A stretch of DNA of 64,000 nt from the NCBI RefSeq assembly GCF_002312815.1, contig NZ_NKQJ01000009.1:1-64000 (forward strand), in the 5' to 3' direction. The notes beneath the pieces are model-generated. The model saw only the letters and a list, made by a program, of their open reading frames with translations, did no database searches and was not told the DNA's origin. Numbering within the stretch: the stretch's first letter is position 1; the number at the start of each line of letters is the position of its first letter. This document shows positions 35,138 to 44,549 of the stretch, piece by piece. Source of the stretch: Agaribacterium haliotis. GTDB lineage: Bacteria; Pseudomonadota; Gammaproteobacteria; Pseudomonadales; Cellvibrionaceae. The position numbers and the translations under genes were made by a program.

Positions 35138-35572
35138 TCAGTTAATTTCCAGTAAACGCAGATCAAAAAACAATAAGGCATTTGGGCCGATCTTGCTGCG
35201 GTTACCTTTTTTACCCCAGGCTAGCTCCGGCGGCACCAGTAATTCCATACGACTGCCCAGCGGCATCAATTGCAAACCCTCACGCAAACCATCTATCGCC
35301 TGCTCAACTGCAAATGCCTCGGCTTGCCCCTCGCGATAGGTATCACTGATAACAGTGCCATCGGCCAATAACAAACGCTGTTCTACAACAACATTGTCAA
35401 AATCTGTGGGCCGCTGAGTGCCACTGCCTTGATCGATAAAACGGTAGGCGAGGCCGGAGCCAGTCGTTTGCACGCCCGGTTTTTGTAAATATTTCGCGAG
35501 AAAGTCACTACTATTTTTGCGGTTTTGGCCGGCATTGCCTTTGCCTGCCTTTTTATCTTTTTTTCGGCTCAT
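35138..35572 (-). CDS. FKBP-type peptidyl-prolyl cis-trans isomerase
   Basis: 144 residues. A basic, lysine-rich N-terminus (about 1-20) and no signal peptide suggest a cytoplasmic protein. The FKBP domain lies at about 50-143 with GTVISDTYREGQ, AIDGLREGLQLMPLGSRMELLVPPELAWG and the terminal LLFFDLRLLEI. The usual DFDNVVVEQRLLLADG segment replaces the common VxVHYxGxLxDG, so ligand-pocket residues partly differ. It catalyses proline isomerisation or acts as a chaperone. Confidence 0.88.
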   Translation of the reverse strand: MSRKKDKKAGKGNAGQNRKNSSDFLAKYLQKPGVQTTGSGLAYRFIDQGSGTQRPTDFDNVVVEQRLLLADGTVISDTYREGQAEAFAVEQAIDGLREGLQLMPLGSRMELLVPPELAWGKKGNRSKIGPNALLFFDLRLLEIN

Positions 35573-35650
35573 TGTTACTGCCTTAAATTCTTGGCCGGCA
35601 ATTGTAGCGGATAAAAAAGAACCCCGTTGTTGGCTACTGTTAACACTACT

Positions 35651-36604
35651 TTACGGCTTGCGCTTTAACGTTAAGGCGATGCCGCCAAGTATTAAAAAGC
35701 TCGCCAGCAAAAAACGCCAGCTCAGCGGCTCGCCAAGCAGCGGCCAGGCCAAAAATGCCGCCAACAGCGGCACAGCCAGCTGCGACGCCGCGGCAAACTG
35801 GGTGCGCAACGACGGCAACAGCGCATACCACAAAGCGTAACCGAGGCCTGAGCACAGTGCCCCGGATAGCGCCGCCAAGCCTAAGCCTGTTGCACTGATA
35901 TGCAGCTGCGCCGGCAATATTAAACTTGGTAGCGCAAGAGGTAGTGCAAGTAAAAATGCCGAAGTAACGTCGGCGCGCGCATTGAGGCTGCCTTTGCCGG
36001 CAAGGCTGTACAGCCCCCAGGCCACACCGCTGCCGAGCATCAATAACAACGCGAGCATATCGATACTGTTGGTGCTATTGATGCTACTGATGCCGGCGCC
36101 GACTGTCACACCAGTGCCAGTGCCAGTGCCAGTGCCAGTGCCAGTGCCAACACCTGAACTAAGCGCTGTCGGCTCTACCAGTATAAATAAACCAATAAGT
36201 GCCAGAGCAATGCCGAGATAATCAAAACGCTGCGGCTTTTGCCCGCGACAGGCCGAAACCAAAAGCATGCTCAATTGCACAGCAGCAAATAGCAGTAGCG
36301 CCCCCAAACCGGCATCGAGCTTTACGTAGGCAAATGAAAATGCGAGCGCATAAACGGCCAGGCAACAAGCCTGGTAAATATTCTTCTGTTTAAATTCTAA
36401 TTGTTGAAGTTGCTGGCGAAAGTTACCGCCCAGTAACATCAACAAAACTAAAGCCAAGGCCCCAAAGAACAGGCGTATAAATGTAAAACTCGCAGGGTCA
36501 ATGGCATCGGCACTCGTTTCTGCGCTCTTTAACGCCGCGCGACACAACAAACTATTCGCAGCAAAAAATACAAGCACCAAAGGCAGCAGGAAAAAAATTC
36601 TCAT
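35651..36604 (-). CDS. EamA/DMT family transporter with hexamer-encoded Gly-Thr run
   Basis: 317 residues with ten predicted membrane segments in two halves. The loop between the halves (about residues 153-170) is a Gly-Thr dipeptide run encoded by six perfect CCAGTG units (36111-36146), so its length may vary between strains without breaking the frame. Probable metabolite exporter; substrate unknown. It lies 25 bases after the PhoD-like gene on the same strand and may be co-transcribed. Confidence 0.87.
   Translation of the reverse strand: MRIFFLLPLVLVFFAANSLLCRAALKSAETSADAIDPASFTFIRLFFGALALVLLMLLGGNFRQQLQQLEFKQKNIYQACCLAVYALAFSFAYVKLDAGLGALLLFAAVQLSMLLVSACRGQKPQRFDYLGIALALIGLFILVEPTALSSGVGTGTGTGTGTGTGVTVGAGISSINSTNSIDMLALLLMLGSGVAWGLYSLAGKGSLNARADVTSAFLLALPLALPSLILPAQLHISATGLGLAALSGALCSGLGYALWYALLPSLRTQFAAASQLAVPLLAAFLAWPLLGEPLSWRFLLASFLILGGIALTLKRKP
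36111..36146. repeat. In-frame microsatellite (CCAGTG)x6
   Basis: Six perfect hexamers inside the EamA gene, encoding alternating Gly and Thr. A prime site for slipped-strand length change. Confidence 0.95.
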
Positions 36605-36629
36605 ACAAATCTCAGCCTTTTCGTACTAC

Positions 36630-37691
36630 TCACAGTGCGATACTTTCAGCAAGGCCATCAAGCTTAGTCTTCGATGAAGCCGGCGCTTGACTATGTATTT
36701 CCGCGCGCAGCTTTAAGCCTTCAGCACTTTTATGCAATCTCAGCACACCGTAGTTTTCCTGGTAAACCTGCTTGCCAACACGATAGCTGTTTTGTTCCGG
36801 TCTTTTTAAGAAAAAGCCGTGAGTCAAACTACTTGAGGTGATTTCAGTTAGCGTAAGGCCTTGGTAATTTAGCTGGCTAATTTCCGCCATATGCCTGTCG
36901 CCGCTGATAATCACCAAGTTATTTTTCGGGTTTTCTTTCTGGTAGCGGTGCAGCAAGTCAAGCAGGCGCTTGCGCTCTTTGGGGAAGTTATCCCACTTTT
37001 CAAAGCGGTGCTCGCTTGGTAAAACCTGAATACTGCTTGCCAATACAGTAAGCTCGGCATCGTTATTTTGTAGTTCTTGTTCAAGCCACTGCCACTGATC
37101 CTGACCAAGCACTGTACCCTGATCATTTTTTAGTGTTGTTCGCCCCTGTTTATTAAGCTCGGAGCGAAAATAACGAGTATCGAGCAAAATAAGCTTGATG
37201 CGAGCGAGTTCAGTATTCAATAAATAACTTTGATACACACCTTCGCGCTTGTGCGCTGGGTTGTCTGCCGGCACATCTAAAAAATCGAGCAACAGCTCGG
37301 CACTTTGCTGTTTTTTTGCGAAGCTGGCGCCGCCGTCATTTACACCATAATCGTGGTCATCCCATGTGCCAAAAACAGCGGTATTTTGTACAAAGCGCTG
37401 GTATTCAGGATTTTGCTTTTGTTGCGCATAGATCTTCGCCATTTTCTGCATGTCATCAGTATCGGCGTAGACATTGTCGCCCAACCAAATAAATGCTGCG
37501 GCGCCTTGCTTGCTTATCTGTTGCCAAAGTGGCTGCGCTTTGTTTTGATCGTTACACGAGCCAAAAGCAATAACAAGCTCATCAGCACCGGGGGAATCTA
37601 GTTCAATAACGGCGTCGGCCGCGAACAGCTGGGCCGACTTCATCAATAAAATAGCAAACAAAAAACTTAAAAGACTGAGATTTCTAAACAC
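36630..37691 (-). CDS. PhoD-like alkaline phosphatase/phosphodiesterase, exported
   Basis: 353 residues. Signal peptide (cleavage near LFA-AD) and PhoD-family metallophosphatase motifs: FGSCNDQ near 43-49, WLGDNVYAD near 69-77, GTWDDHDYG near 107-115, ISGDRHMAE near 260. It hydrolyses phosphate mono- or diesters outside the cytoplasm. The gene follows the DUF938 methyltransferase by 18 bases. No Pho box was found directly upstream, so phosphate control is not shown here. Confidence 0.88.
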   Translation of the reverse strand: MFRNLSLLSFLFAILLMKSAQLFAADAVIELDSPGADELVIAFGSCNDQNKAQPLWQQISKQGAAAFIWLGDNVYADTDDMQKMAKIYAQQKQNPEYQRFVQNTAVFGTWDDHDYGVNDGGASFAKKQQSAELLLDFLDVPADNPAHKREGVYQSYLLNTELARIKLILLDTRYFRSELNKQGRTTLKNDQGTVLGQDQWQWLEQELQNNDAELTVLASSIQVLPSEHRFEKWDNFPKERKRLLDLLHRYQKENPKNNLVIISGDRHMAEISQLNYQGLTLTEITSSSLTHGFFLKRPEQNSYRVGKQVYQENYGVLRLHKSAEGLKLRAEIHSQAPASSKTKLDGLAESIAL

Positions 37692-37709
37692 AAAAGCCCC
37701 ACAATAATT

Positions 37710-38366
37710 TTAAGAAATACGCCCGCCTGTTGGTCGTTGCATCTTCTTAAAAACTAACAGGCGATTATTTGCCGGCATCGTATGATCACAGACCAAAGTC
37801 ATGCCTGCCTGTTCAGCACAGGCCACAACCGCTTCCTGATCGCGTATGCCCTGGTGGGCACCACCTTGTTTTAGCCACTGCTCAAAGCGCGCATTGCTCT
37901 CACTGCTAAACTCACCACCGTAATTAAAGGGGCCATAGAGAGCAAACATGCCTTGATCCGGAAGTTTGGCACCGACTTTGGCAATCATAAGCTGGGCTTG
38001 TTGCCAACTCATGATATGGGCCGTATTGGCGGAAAACACCGCATCAAAATCAGCCGGCCAGCTGTTGTCTTCGATATCCAGGCTCACCAGCGGCAGCATA
38101 TTTGTGCCCGCATAGTCGTTTAACCAAAACTTAAGCCCGGCGTGATATTCGGGCCGGTCGCTAGGCTGCCAACACAGATGTGCTAATTCGCTAGCAAAAT
38201 ATACAGCGTGCTGACCGGTGCCACTGCCTATTTCCAACACCTTTTTACTCGGTGCAAAAGCACTGCGCAAAATAGCTACAATTGGGGCCTTGTTGTTTTC
38301 ACAGGCCTGGCTGAAAGGGCGGCCGTCTTGATAAAGCTGATCCTGATTGGGCATAGTTTTGGGCAT
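37710..38366 (-). CDS. DUF938 family SAM-dependent methyltransferase-like protein
   Basis: 218 residues. The SAM-binding motif VLEIGSGTGQHAVYFA lies near 43-58. Family phrases are WQPSDRP, ANTAHIMSW and YGPFNYGG. Substrate unknown. Presumed first gene of a run with PhoD, EamA and perhaps FKBP on the same strand. Confidence 0.87.
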   Translation of the reverse strand: MPKTMPNQDQLYQDGRPFSQACENNKAPIVAILRSAFAPSKKVLEIGSGTGQHAVYFASELAHLCWQPSDRPEYHAGLKFWLNDYAGTNMLPLVSLDIEDNSWPADFDAVFSANTAHIMSWQQAQLMIAKVGAKLPDQGMFALYGPFNYGGEFSSESNARFEQWLKQGGAHQGIRDQEAVVACAEQAGMTLVCDHTMPANNRLLVFKKMQRPTGGRIS

Positions 38367-38490
38367 AATTTGGCGAATAGTTTTGGGAATAAATAGTTTT
38401 CAGATACTTTAAAGCTGGCCGGCTAGCATGCCATAGAACTGCAAACGGCACTAATAGAGCTGGTATCTATCTATGAAAACAGCAAGATAC

Positions 38491-38499
38491 TAGGGCCTG
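38491..38499. repeat. Foldback-family end motif TAGGGCCTG
   Basis: An exact copy of the nine-base outer end, in the intergenic region between the divergent DUF938 and PLD genes. The following bases (GTAAACGG) only loosely match the longer TIR. Confidence 0.45.
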
Positions 38500-38575
38500 G
38501 TAAACGGCCTAAAACGATTTTTCATAAGCAAGGCCTGAACTACAATAAGGGTTTTTATCTGACGGAGCTGAATCC

Positions 38576-40156
38576 ATGGGTTCAATAATGCATAAGCTCA
38601 AACAAACACTGTTTGTAGTTTTTCTAATTTGCTTAGCTTCGTGCGCAAGTTTGCCGGAAAACAAGCAGCAAATAAGCAGCTCTGCTTTACTCGATACGGG
38701 CGATAGCCTGCTCGCTCACAGTGTTGATGAGCGGCGAGAGAAAGATGCAATAGCCGCTGATAAAACCGGCATGTTACTGCTGGATAACGGCTTAGATGCA
38801 ATGGTTGCGCGCCTGGTGCTAATTAAGCTCGCAGAGCAATCACTTGATGTTCAGTACTACCTTTACCACAGTGATTTAAGTGGCGGCATCATTACTTACG
38901 AGCTGTGGAAAGCCGCAGAACGCGGCGTAAGAGTTCGCTTGCTACTCGACGATATGGACATGGCCGGCAAAGACAAAGACCTGGCCATACTCGACTCTCA
39001 CCCGAATATTGAAATCCGTCTATTTAACCCGTTTATTCGCGGTAAAAGCCGCACTGGCCAATTCTTGACCCGCTTTGGTTCAGTTACCCGCAGGGCCCAC
39101 AACAAGGCGCTGATTGCAGATAATCAGCTTGCCATTATTGGTGGGCGCAATATTGGCGATGAGTACTTCGATGCAAATCCAAATATGGCCTTTGGTGATT
39201 TGGACGTAACGCTTACCAACCCGGCTGCGCGAGAAGTCAGCAACGAGTTTGATCTGTACTGGAATGATAAGCTCGCTTACCCGGTCAGTACGCTGGCTAA
39301 GCACCAGCCTACTCAAGCTGAACTCGACGATGTTGAAAAGCGCATGCAAGCTTTTGTCGAGCGCAATCGCGACAATATCTACTTTGAGCGCTTGCGCAAC
39401 AGTGGCATTATCCAGCGAACTAAAAACGCCAAGAACAACTATTTTTGGGGTGAAGTTGAAGTGCTCTACGATGATCCTCAAAAAATATCGAGCGACAGAG
39501 AGCAAACCCACTTTCATATGGCCCCAAGGCTAGTACCGCATATCGAGTCGGTTAAGCAGCAACTACTTGTTATATCCCCCTATTTTGTCCCGGGCAAAGA
39601 GGGAGTCGCTTTTTTTAACGAACTTCAACAACGCGGCGTACAGGTTCGCATCTTAACTAATTCGTTGACCTCTAATGACGTTGCTGTGGTTCACGCTGGC
39701 TATTCCCGATATCGAAAAGACCTGCTCAACGCGGGAGTACAATTATATGAGCTCGATAAAACACTACTTGAACAAGACTATGCGAGAAATAAGAGTTCGC
39801 GTACCCGCGAAGGCTTAAAGGGCTCTCAAGCAAGCTTGCACGCAAAGTATTTTGTTATGGATCGCAGCCACGCTTTTATCGGCTCTTTGAATTTGGACCC
39901 ACGCTCTGTTGTTGAAAATACCGAAATCGGCGCGGTGATATTGTCACCGGAACTAGCTTCTAAATTGGCCGATGACTTTGAGAAAAATATTAAACAAGTT
40001 GCGTTTGAAGTACGTTTAGTCGACGGCAAACTGCACTGGCAACGCGAAGGCAAAAATGGTCAGCTGATTGAATTTGATAAAGAGCCATATAGCTCGTGGT
40101 GGGATAGATTTAAGAATGGTTTTATGCGCCTACTTCCCGGAGAATCACAGTTATAA
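38576..40156 (+). CDS. Phospholipase D family lipoprotein (cardiolipin-synthase-like)
   Basis: 526 residues. A lipoprotein signal (lipobox LASC at about Cys23) means membrane anchoring. Two HKD-type motifs are seen: HNKALIADNQLAIIGGRN (about 173-190) and HAKYFVMDRSHAFIGSLNLD (about 421-440). Such enzymes transfer or hydrolyse phosphatidyl groups. The exact reaction is unknown; synthase-type (ClsC/YmdC-like) proteins have a similar size. Start ATG 38576 has CGGAG upstream; ATG 38588 is an alternative. Confidence 0.88.
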   Translation: MGSIMHKLKQTLFVVFLICLASCASLPENKQQISSSALLDTGDSLLAHSVDERREKDAIAADKTGMLLLDNGLDAMVARLVLIKLAEQSLDVQYYLYHSDLSGGIITYELWKAAERGVRVRLLLDDMDMAGKDKDLAILDSHPNIEIRLFNPFIRGKSRTGQFLTRFGSVTRRAHNKALIADNQLAIIGGRNIGDEYFDANPNMAFGDLDVTLTNPAAREVSNEFDLYWNDKLAYPVSTLAKHQPTQAELDDVEKRMQAFVERNRDNIYFERLRNSGIIQRTKNAKNNYFWGEVEVLYDDPQKISSDREQTHFHMAPRLVPHIESVKQQLLVISPYFVPGKEGVAFFNELQQRGVQVRILTNSLTSNDVAVVHAGYSRYRKDLLNAGVQLYELDKTLLEQDYARNKSSRTREGLKGSQASLHAKYFVMDRSHAFIGSLNLDPRSVVENTEIGAVILSPELASKLADDFEKNIKQVAFEVRLVDGKLHWQREGKNGQLIEFDKEPYSSWWDRFKNGFMRLLPGESQL

Positions 40157-40227
40157 TCTTTGCGAAACATACTAAAAAAGCCCTTTGAGGCCCATTGATA
40201 AAAGAGATCCACAATAAAAAGTCACAT

Positions 40228-40255
40228 AAAAAAGGCCTTTTAGTTAAAAGGCCTT
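40228..40255 (-). terminator. Terminator between PLD gene and cti
   Basis: Palindromic stem AAGGCCTTTT / AAAAGGCCTT with loop AGTT. The minus strand continues into TTTTTTATG, so it mainly serves cti. Confidence 0.85.
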
Positions 40256-40291
40256 AGCGGGAGAACTTATGTGCAGCTTAGCAACGTTTAG

Positions 40292-42679
40292 CTATCGATT
40301 TTCCAGCCGGTTGTAATCAAGTACGCCAAACTCAAGCGGGTCTTGTTTTTTATAGTTTTTGTGTAGCCTATCGCTGTAGGGCCAGAACTGTTGATTGGTG
40401 CGACGCACGCCGTAGAGCTCCATAAACGCGCTGTAGCTTTCACTGTTATTAGAGGCTTTAGCAAAGTCGTCAATAAAGTTGTCCAGCTGCTGGCTGGAAA
40501 CTTTAAAGTAGGTATTGGGGTAAGCACCGATAATACCTGGGTGTACGGAGAGCTTGTCTTCCGTCGGTACCCGGTTTTTCTGTTCACTGAACAGTGAAGT
40601 CATGTTCATGTGCGCGTTGTGCTTAAGCAAACTGAAATAAACTGAAGCGGACTCAGTTTGAACTTCCAGTACCGAGTTTTGGCTAAACTGGCTGAGCTTT
40701 TCACCTTCAATAGTATTTAGAGCTTGCAGCTGCTTAGCGAGTTTCTGATCCTGCATCGCATCAAGTTCGTGGTGACGATTTAACACCGGTGCCAGGCGCG
40801 CTTTTAACATATCAAACAGCTCTGATTTCACGTCGTCCGTTTGGTAAGTGATGTTGCTAGGTACTAAGTTTTCAACACGATCAAACTGGATAAACTCTCT
40901 GACTTTATCGTCGGCATTGCGATACCAGTAGGCGAGCTCGGCATCGCGCTTGTCGTCTGGCAATAACATTAAGAAGCCAGATTCACCTTCCATGCGCAAG
41001 AAATCCATATAAGTGCGTGTTAACAACTGGTGGCCGATATTGCCGTAGACATCGTAACCGGCAACTAGTAAGTAGTGGATACGCTCAAGCAGGTGGTAAT
41101 TAATTACCCACGCCGTCTTGGGTTTAGGCCCAAGCAAACCCTGTTTTACTGTAGCGCTGTCGAAGTGGCGAAATACCGTTAAACCGGCATTTGCATTGCT
41201 GCCATCGCCATCCCAAACCACATTTATGTCAAGCTTTAAACCCTGCTGGACCCGCTCTTCAACAAACTTCAGCTTGGCATCAATATAGGCTTTCTCTTTT
41301 TTAGAAAAACGATTCCAATTGGTAATAGGGCGGTAGATATTGTCTTTTGCTGCGGGCATCTCCAGGTTATCAACCTGGGTCGCCAGAAAGCTTTCACTGT
41401 GGTTGTACAGGGGTGCATCGGGGTTAACAAAAAACACCCAAAACTGATCGTTGATGACGTTAAGCGCCGTTTGCCCTTTACATACAGGGCCTTTAATAAA
41501 ACCACTGACGGTAAACATGGCCTCTGCAAGCATAAAACGATAGCGCGAGCGCACAGGTAAGTCGATAAAGACTTTAAACGGGTTTGCTGCTTGCTCAATG
41601 TCATAGCCGGGCAGCTGATCAACTTCAAAATCGGCCTCAATAAATAATTCCTGCCAAAGCTGCATACGCGCCTGATCAAGCTTGTAGGGCATGTGAGTTT
41701 TGGCCACAACGGTTTCAAGATCTGGAACAATGCGATAATAAACACGCTGCACACCCGGGTCGTCAAAAGGGCGGCGCGTTACAATTTGTTTTATTTTTTC
41801 GCCGGGCGGCGTTGACGAGCGCACCAGTTTAAAATATTTGGGCACGCCAGCATCGCTACTAAGTTCATCAAAATACAGATGAGCTAAAAATAAGTGCTCG
41901 TAGATGTAGCGCGCCGACAGTTGGGCTTTGTAGCCATCTTGATTTAACCAGGCTTCCCACTTGTTGATTTCTGTTTGATATACCTGCTCAAGTGGCGCCC
42001 GGGCGACGTAGGGTGCACCCTGTTCAAGCCACTTTATTAAAGTCAGGTATTCATCGTCGCTTAAATTAGGTAAACCAAAAGGCATGCCCCAGGATGGGTT
42101 TTTCTCAGCGTATTTATCAAACTCTTCTATCGTCGGGCAACTCTCAGCCCTGTTAAGGCTGACATCCATACCTTCCGGCAACAGTGCTTGTGCCGGCAGT
42201 GGGTGCTTGTCTTTAAGCTCAAGCATACGATAGAGCAAACTGGCCTGGGTATTTGCTTCGGGGCTGGTGCTCTGAAACTCATTTAATACTGGATAAAAGC
42301 CTTTTTCGCGCCACTGCTTCACACCCTGGTAGTCTTCATGTAAACGCAGTGGCTCGGCGGCTGTCAGGCGTGTGGGGTTATACACTTTGATTTTACTGGC
42401 ACCGCGCTCTATACCTTCAATCGAACTCATTTTTAGCTGGCACGGCGCATCGTAACAACCGTGGCAGACAAGGCAGCGGCTATCGGTAATTGGTTTTACA
42501 TCCTGCCAATAATCAATGGCTTCACTCGGCAATTCTTGCACAAGGTGTTCGCGTGGTTCAGCGGGGCCAAATTTCTCGCTGTAGATATTTTTAGCAAAGC
42601 TGGCACATGCAGCTAGGCTGATCAGCAACACCGTATATACGACGAATTTATGACCCGCATTCGATTGTTGTAAAAACAA
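40292..42679 (-). CDS. cti: Fatty acid cis/trans isomerase, periplasmic haem protein
   Basis: About 795 residues of the Cti family. It converts cis- to trans-unsaturated fatty acids in membrane phospholipids as a rapid response to solvents and heat. A single c-type haem site is visible as CLVCHGCYDAPCQ. The TTG at 42679 is preferred: GGGAGG lies 7 bases before it, and the resulting N-terminus is a clean lipoprotein-like signal (lipobox LAAC). The ATG at 42724 gives a longer N-terminus with a weak ribosome site. Length is close to Pseudomonas Cti. Its own terminator follows. Confidence 0.9.
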   Translation of the reverse strand: MFLQQSNAGHKFVVYTVLLISLAACASFAKNIYSEKFGPAEPREHLVQELPSEAIDYWQDVKPITDSRCLVCHGCYDAPCQLKMSSIEGIERGASKIKVYNPTRLTAAEPLRLHEDYQGVKQWREKGFYPVLNEFQSTSPEANTQASLLYRMLELKDKHPLPAQALLPEGMDVSLNRAESCPTIEEFDKYAEKNPSWGMPFGLPNLSDDEYLTLIKWLEQGAPYVARAPLEQVYQTEINKWEAWLNQDGYKAQLSARYIYEHLFLAHLYFDELSSDAGVPKYFKLVRSSTPPGEKIKQIVTRRPFDDPGVQRVYYRIVPDLETVVAKTHMPYKLDQARMQLWQELFIEADFEVDQLPGYDIEQAANPFKVFIDLPVRSRYRFMLAEAMFTVSGFIKGPVCKGQTALNVINDQFWVFFVNPDAPLYNHSESFLATQVDNLEMPAAKDNIYRPITNWNRFSKKEKAYIDAKLKFVEERVQQGLKLDINVVWDGDGSNANAGLTVFRHFDSATVKQGLLGPKPKTAWVINYHLLERIHYLLVAGYDVYGNIGHQLLTRTYMDFLRMEGESGFLMLLPDDKRDAELAYWYRNADDKVREFIQFDRVENLVPSNITYQTDDVKSELFDMLKARLAPVLNRHHELDAMQDQKLAKQLQALNTIEGEKLSQFSQNSVLEVQTESASVYFSLLKHNAHMNMTSLFSEQKNRVPTEDKLSVHPGIIGAYPNTYFKVSSQQLDNFIDDFAKASNNSESYSAFMELYGVRRTNQQFWPYSDRLHKNYKKQDPLEFGVLDYNRLENR

Positions 42680-42764
42680 AACCTTGCCTCCCAAAGCAGT
42701 TAACACGCACTCGAAATCGTGCATCTTACTACGCTAGCGCGGGGATTTTTATTGATAACACCTT

Positions 42765-43619
42765 TTAAAGCGCAATGGCCTTGCTCAGCGCTTCAAATTT
42801 TTCGGCATCGTTGTCGACAAAACGCACCGTCAGCTTAAGTTTTTCTGCATCGGGGCGATTTTCGGCGGCGATGATGGCGTGTACATAGGCGTTTACCCTG
42901 GCCAGGGCATTGCCGTCGGCATCGCTGATATCAACGCTTACTTGATCAAACAGCGCGGGAATAATTTCTTTTCGCTCGACCAGGCCGTTAATCGCCTGCA
43001 AACTTAGTTCCCTGACTTCACAGTTCAAACTGTATTTGGCAAAACGCAGCACAGCCGAGCCCGAAAACGTTGACGATTTAGGCGAGGCGGCTTTTGCCGG
43101 TGCTTTTTCTGCTGCCTTGCCAAAACCCGCATCTTTAATCGCACGCGGTTTGATCACCTGTTTGGCGCTGACCGCGCTGCCGGTAAGTATGTCCGCCGAG
43201 CTTTGCATCGATGCGGCCTGGGCTTTTTTAGGTGGGCGATAGCCTAGGCGCTTTAGTTGTTTGATAACTTTTTTGTGCAGCTCGTCTGGGGTGAAAGGTT
43301 TGCTGAGGTAGTCGTTGACCCCGGCTTTAATCGCCGCAACAACGTACTCCCGGTCGCCGCGCGAGCTGACCATAATAAACGGAATATTTTTGTAGGCGTC
43401 TTCGCTTCGCAGCCACTGCAGAAACTGCGCGCCGCTCATCTCTGGCATTTCCCAATCGCTGAGTATTAACTGCGGCTGCTTAGTTTTAACCAGGGAACAG
43501 GCGCGGCGGCCGTCGGGCGCTTCGTGTACTTCAAGATCGGGAATCAGCGGCCGCAGGTGGCGCTTAATGGTATCGCGAACAAAACTGGCGTCGTCGACAA
43601 CCAGTACTTTAAAAGGCAT
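42765..43619 (-). CDS. Response regulator with receiver and C-terminal PilZ-like domain
   Basis: 284 residues. The receiver domain lies at about 1-122 (LVVDDASFVRD, phospho-acceptor Asp in LILSDWEMPEMSG, SSR, Lys in YLSKPF). A variable Ala/Lys-rich linker (about 130-185) is followed by a domain of about 100 residues (VLRFAKYSLNCEVRELSLQA, then ALFDQVSVDIS), whose strand pattern resembles PilZ, but the RxxxR/D-x-S-x-x-G motif is not clear. Chemotaxis-like output or c-di-GMP link is possible. No kinase nearby. Confidence 0.82.
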   Translation of the reverse strand: MPFKVLVVDDASFVRDTIKRHLRPLIPDLEVHEAPDGRRACSLVKTKQPQLILSDWEMPEMSGAQFLQWLRSEDAYKNIPFIMVSSRGDREYVVAAIKAGVNDYLSKPFTPDELHKKVIKQLKRLGYRPPKKAQAASMQSSADILTGSAVSAKQVIKPRAIKDAGFGKAAEKAPAKAASPKSSTFSGSAVLRFAKYSLNCEVRELSLQAINGLVERKEIIPALFDQVSVDISDADGNALARVNAYVHAIIAAENRPDAEKLKLTVRFVDNDAEKFEALSKAIAL

Positions 43620-43655
43620 GCGCCTACTCCTTATTTAGGAGGGCGCAGGCCTCTC

Positions 43656-44435
43656 CTAGCTGGGGGCTTGATCGCGGGTGAACACAGGCTGATCGGCTTT
43701 GCTTAAACTCTCATTGTAGGCGTAGCCGGCGCTGTCAAAGGCGAGCAGATCATCCGCGTTTTGCAATCGATTCTTAATAATATAGGCGCTCATCAGGCCA
43801 CGTGCCTTCTTCGCGTAGAAGCTGATGATCTTGTACTGGCCATTTTTTAAGTCTTTAAACTGCGGCGTAATAATCTCGGCCTGCAGCTCTTTGTTCTTAA
43901 CGGCCTTGAAGTATTCGTTCGAGGCGAGATTAACTAAGCTAGCGCTTTTAGTTTTGCTAAGTTGCTTGTTTAAAGCTTCGGTTAAGCTTGAGCCCCAAAA
44001 TTCATACAGGTCTTTGCCACCGGCGTTTTGAAACTTGGTGCCCATCTCCAGGCGGTAGGCGAGAATTAAGTCCAAAGGCCGCAACAAACCATAGAGGCCA
44101 CTTAAGATGCGCAGCTGCTCTTGCGCAAAAGCCAGATCGTCGTCGTCAAAGCTGTAGGCGTCGAGACCGGTGTAAACATCGCCGTTAAACGCAAACACCG
44201 CCTGACGCGCATCTTTGCCTTTAATTGGCTGTTGCCAGGCTTGAAAACGGTCGTAATTCAACACACCGAGTTTGTCGCTGATGCCCATTAACTCGCTGAC
44301 ATCGTGAGGGGCAAGCTGCTGTAGTTCATCGATCAGCTGCTGGCTGTGCTCAAGAAACTGCGCTTTGCTGCTTTTTTTACTCGGTACCGGGCTGTCAAAA
44401 TCGAGATTTTTGGCGGGGCTAATTACGCTGAGCAT
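43656..44435 (-). CDS. yaaA: YaaA family peroxide stress protein
   Basis: 259 residues. The family start MLSVISPAKNLDFDSP is present, with LNYDRFQAWQ, AVFAFNGDVYTGLDAYSF, LRILSGLYGLLRPLDLI and FYAKKARGLM. In E. coli YaaA lowers free iron under hydrogen peroxide and limits DNA damage. Length and motifs are normal. Confidence 0.93.
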   Translation of the reverse strand: MLSVISPAKNLDFDSPVPSKKSSKAQFLEHSQQLIDELQQLAPHDVSELMGISDKLGVLNYDRFQAWQQPIKGKDARQAVFAFNGDVYTGLDAYSFDDDDLAFAQEQLRILSGLYGLLRPLDLILAYRLEMGTKFQNAGGKDLYEFWGSSLTEALNKQLSKTKSASLVNLASNEYFKAVKNKELQAEIITPQFKDLKNGQYKIISFYAKKARGLMSAYIIKNRLQNADDLLAFDSAGYAYNESLSKADQPVFTRDQAPS

Positions 44436-44549
44436 GTCTGGGCCTTAGGCTGAAAAAGGCCAATTATAACAAGCTTGCCGCGCGGCGATATCTGGGCTCA
44501 GCACAAAGTGTTTTGCACGTTCTTAGCTTTTCATTTGCGCCTGTTAACG

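Noticed and set aside
36111-36146. CRISPR-like repeat
   Set aside because: Units are only 6 bases, contiguous with no spacers, and lie inside a coding frame.
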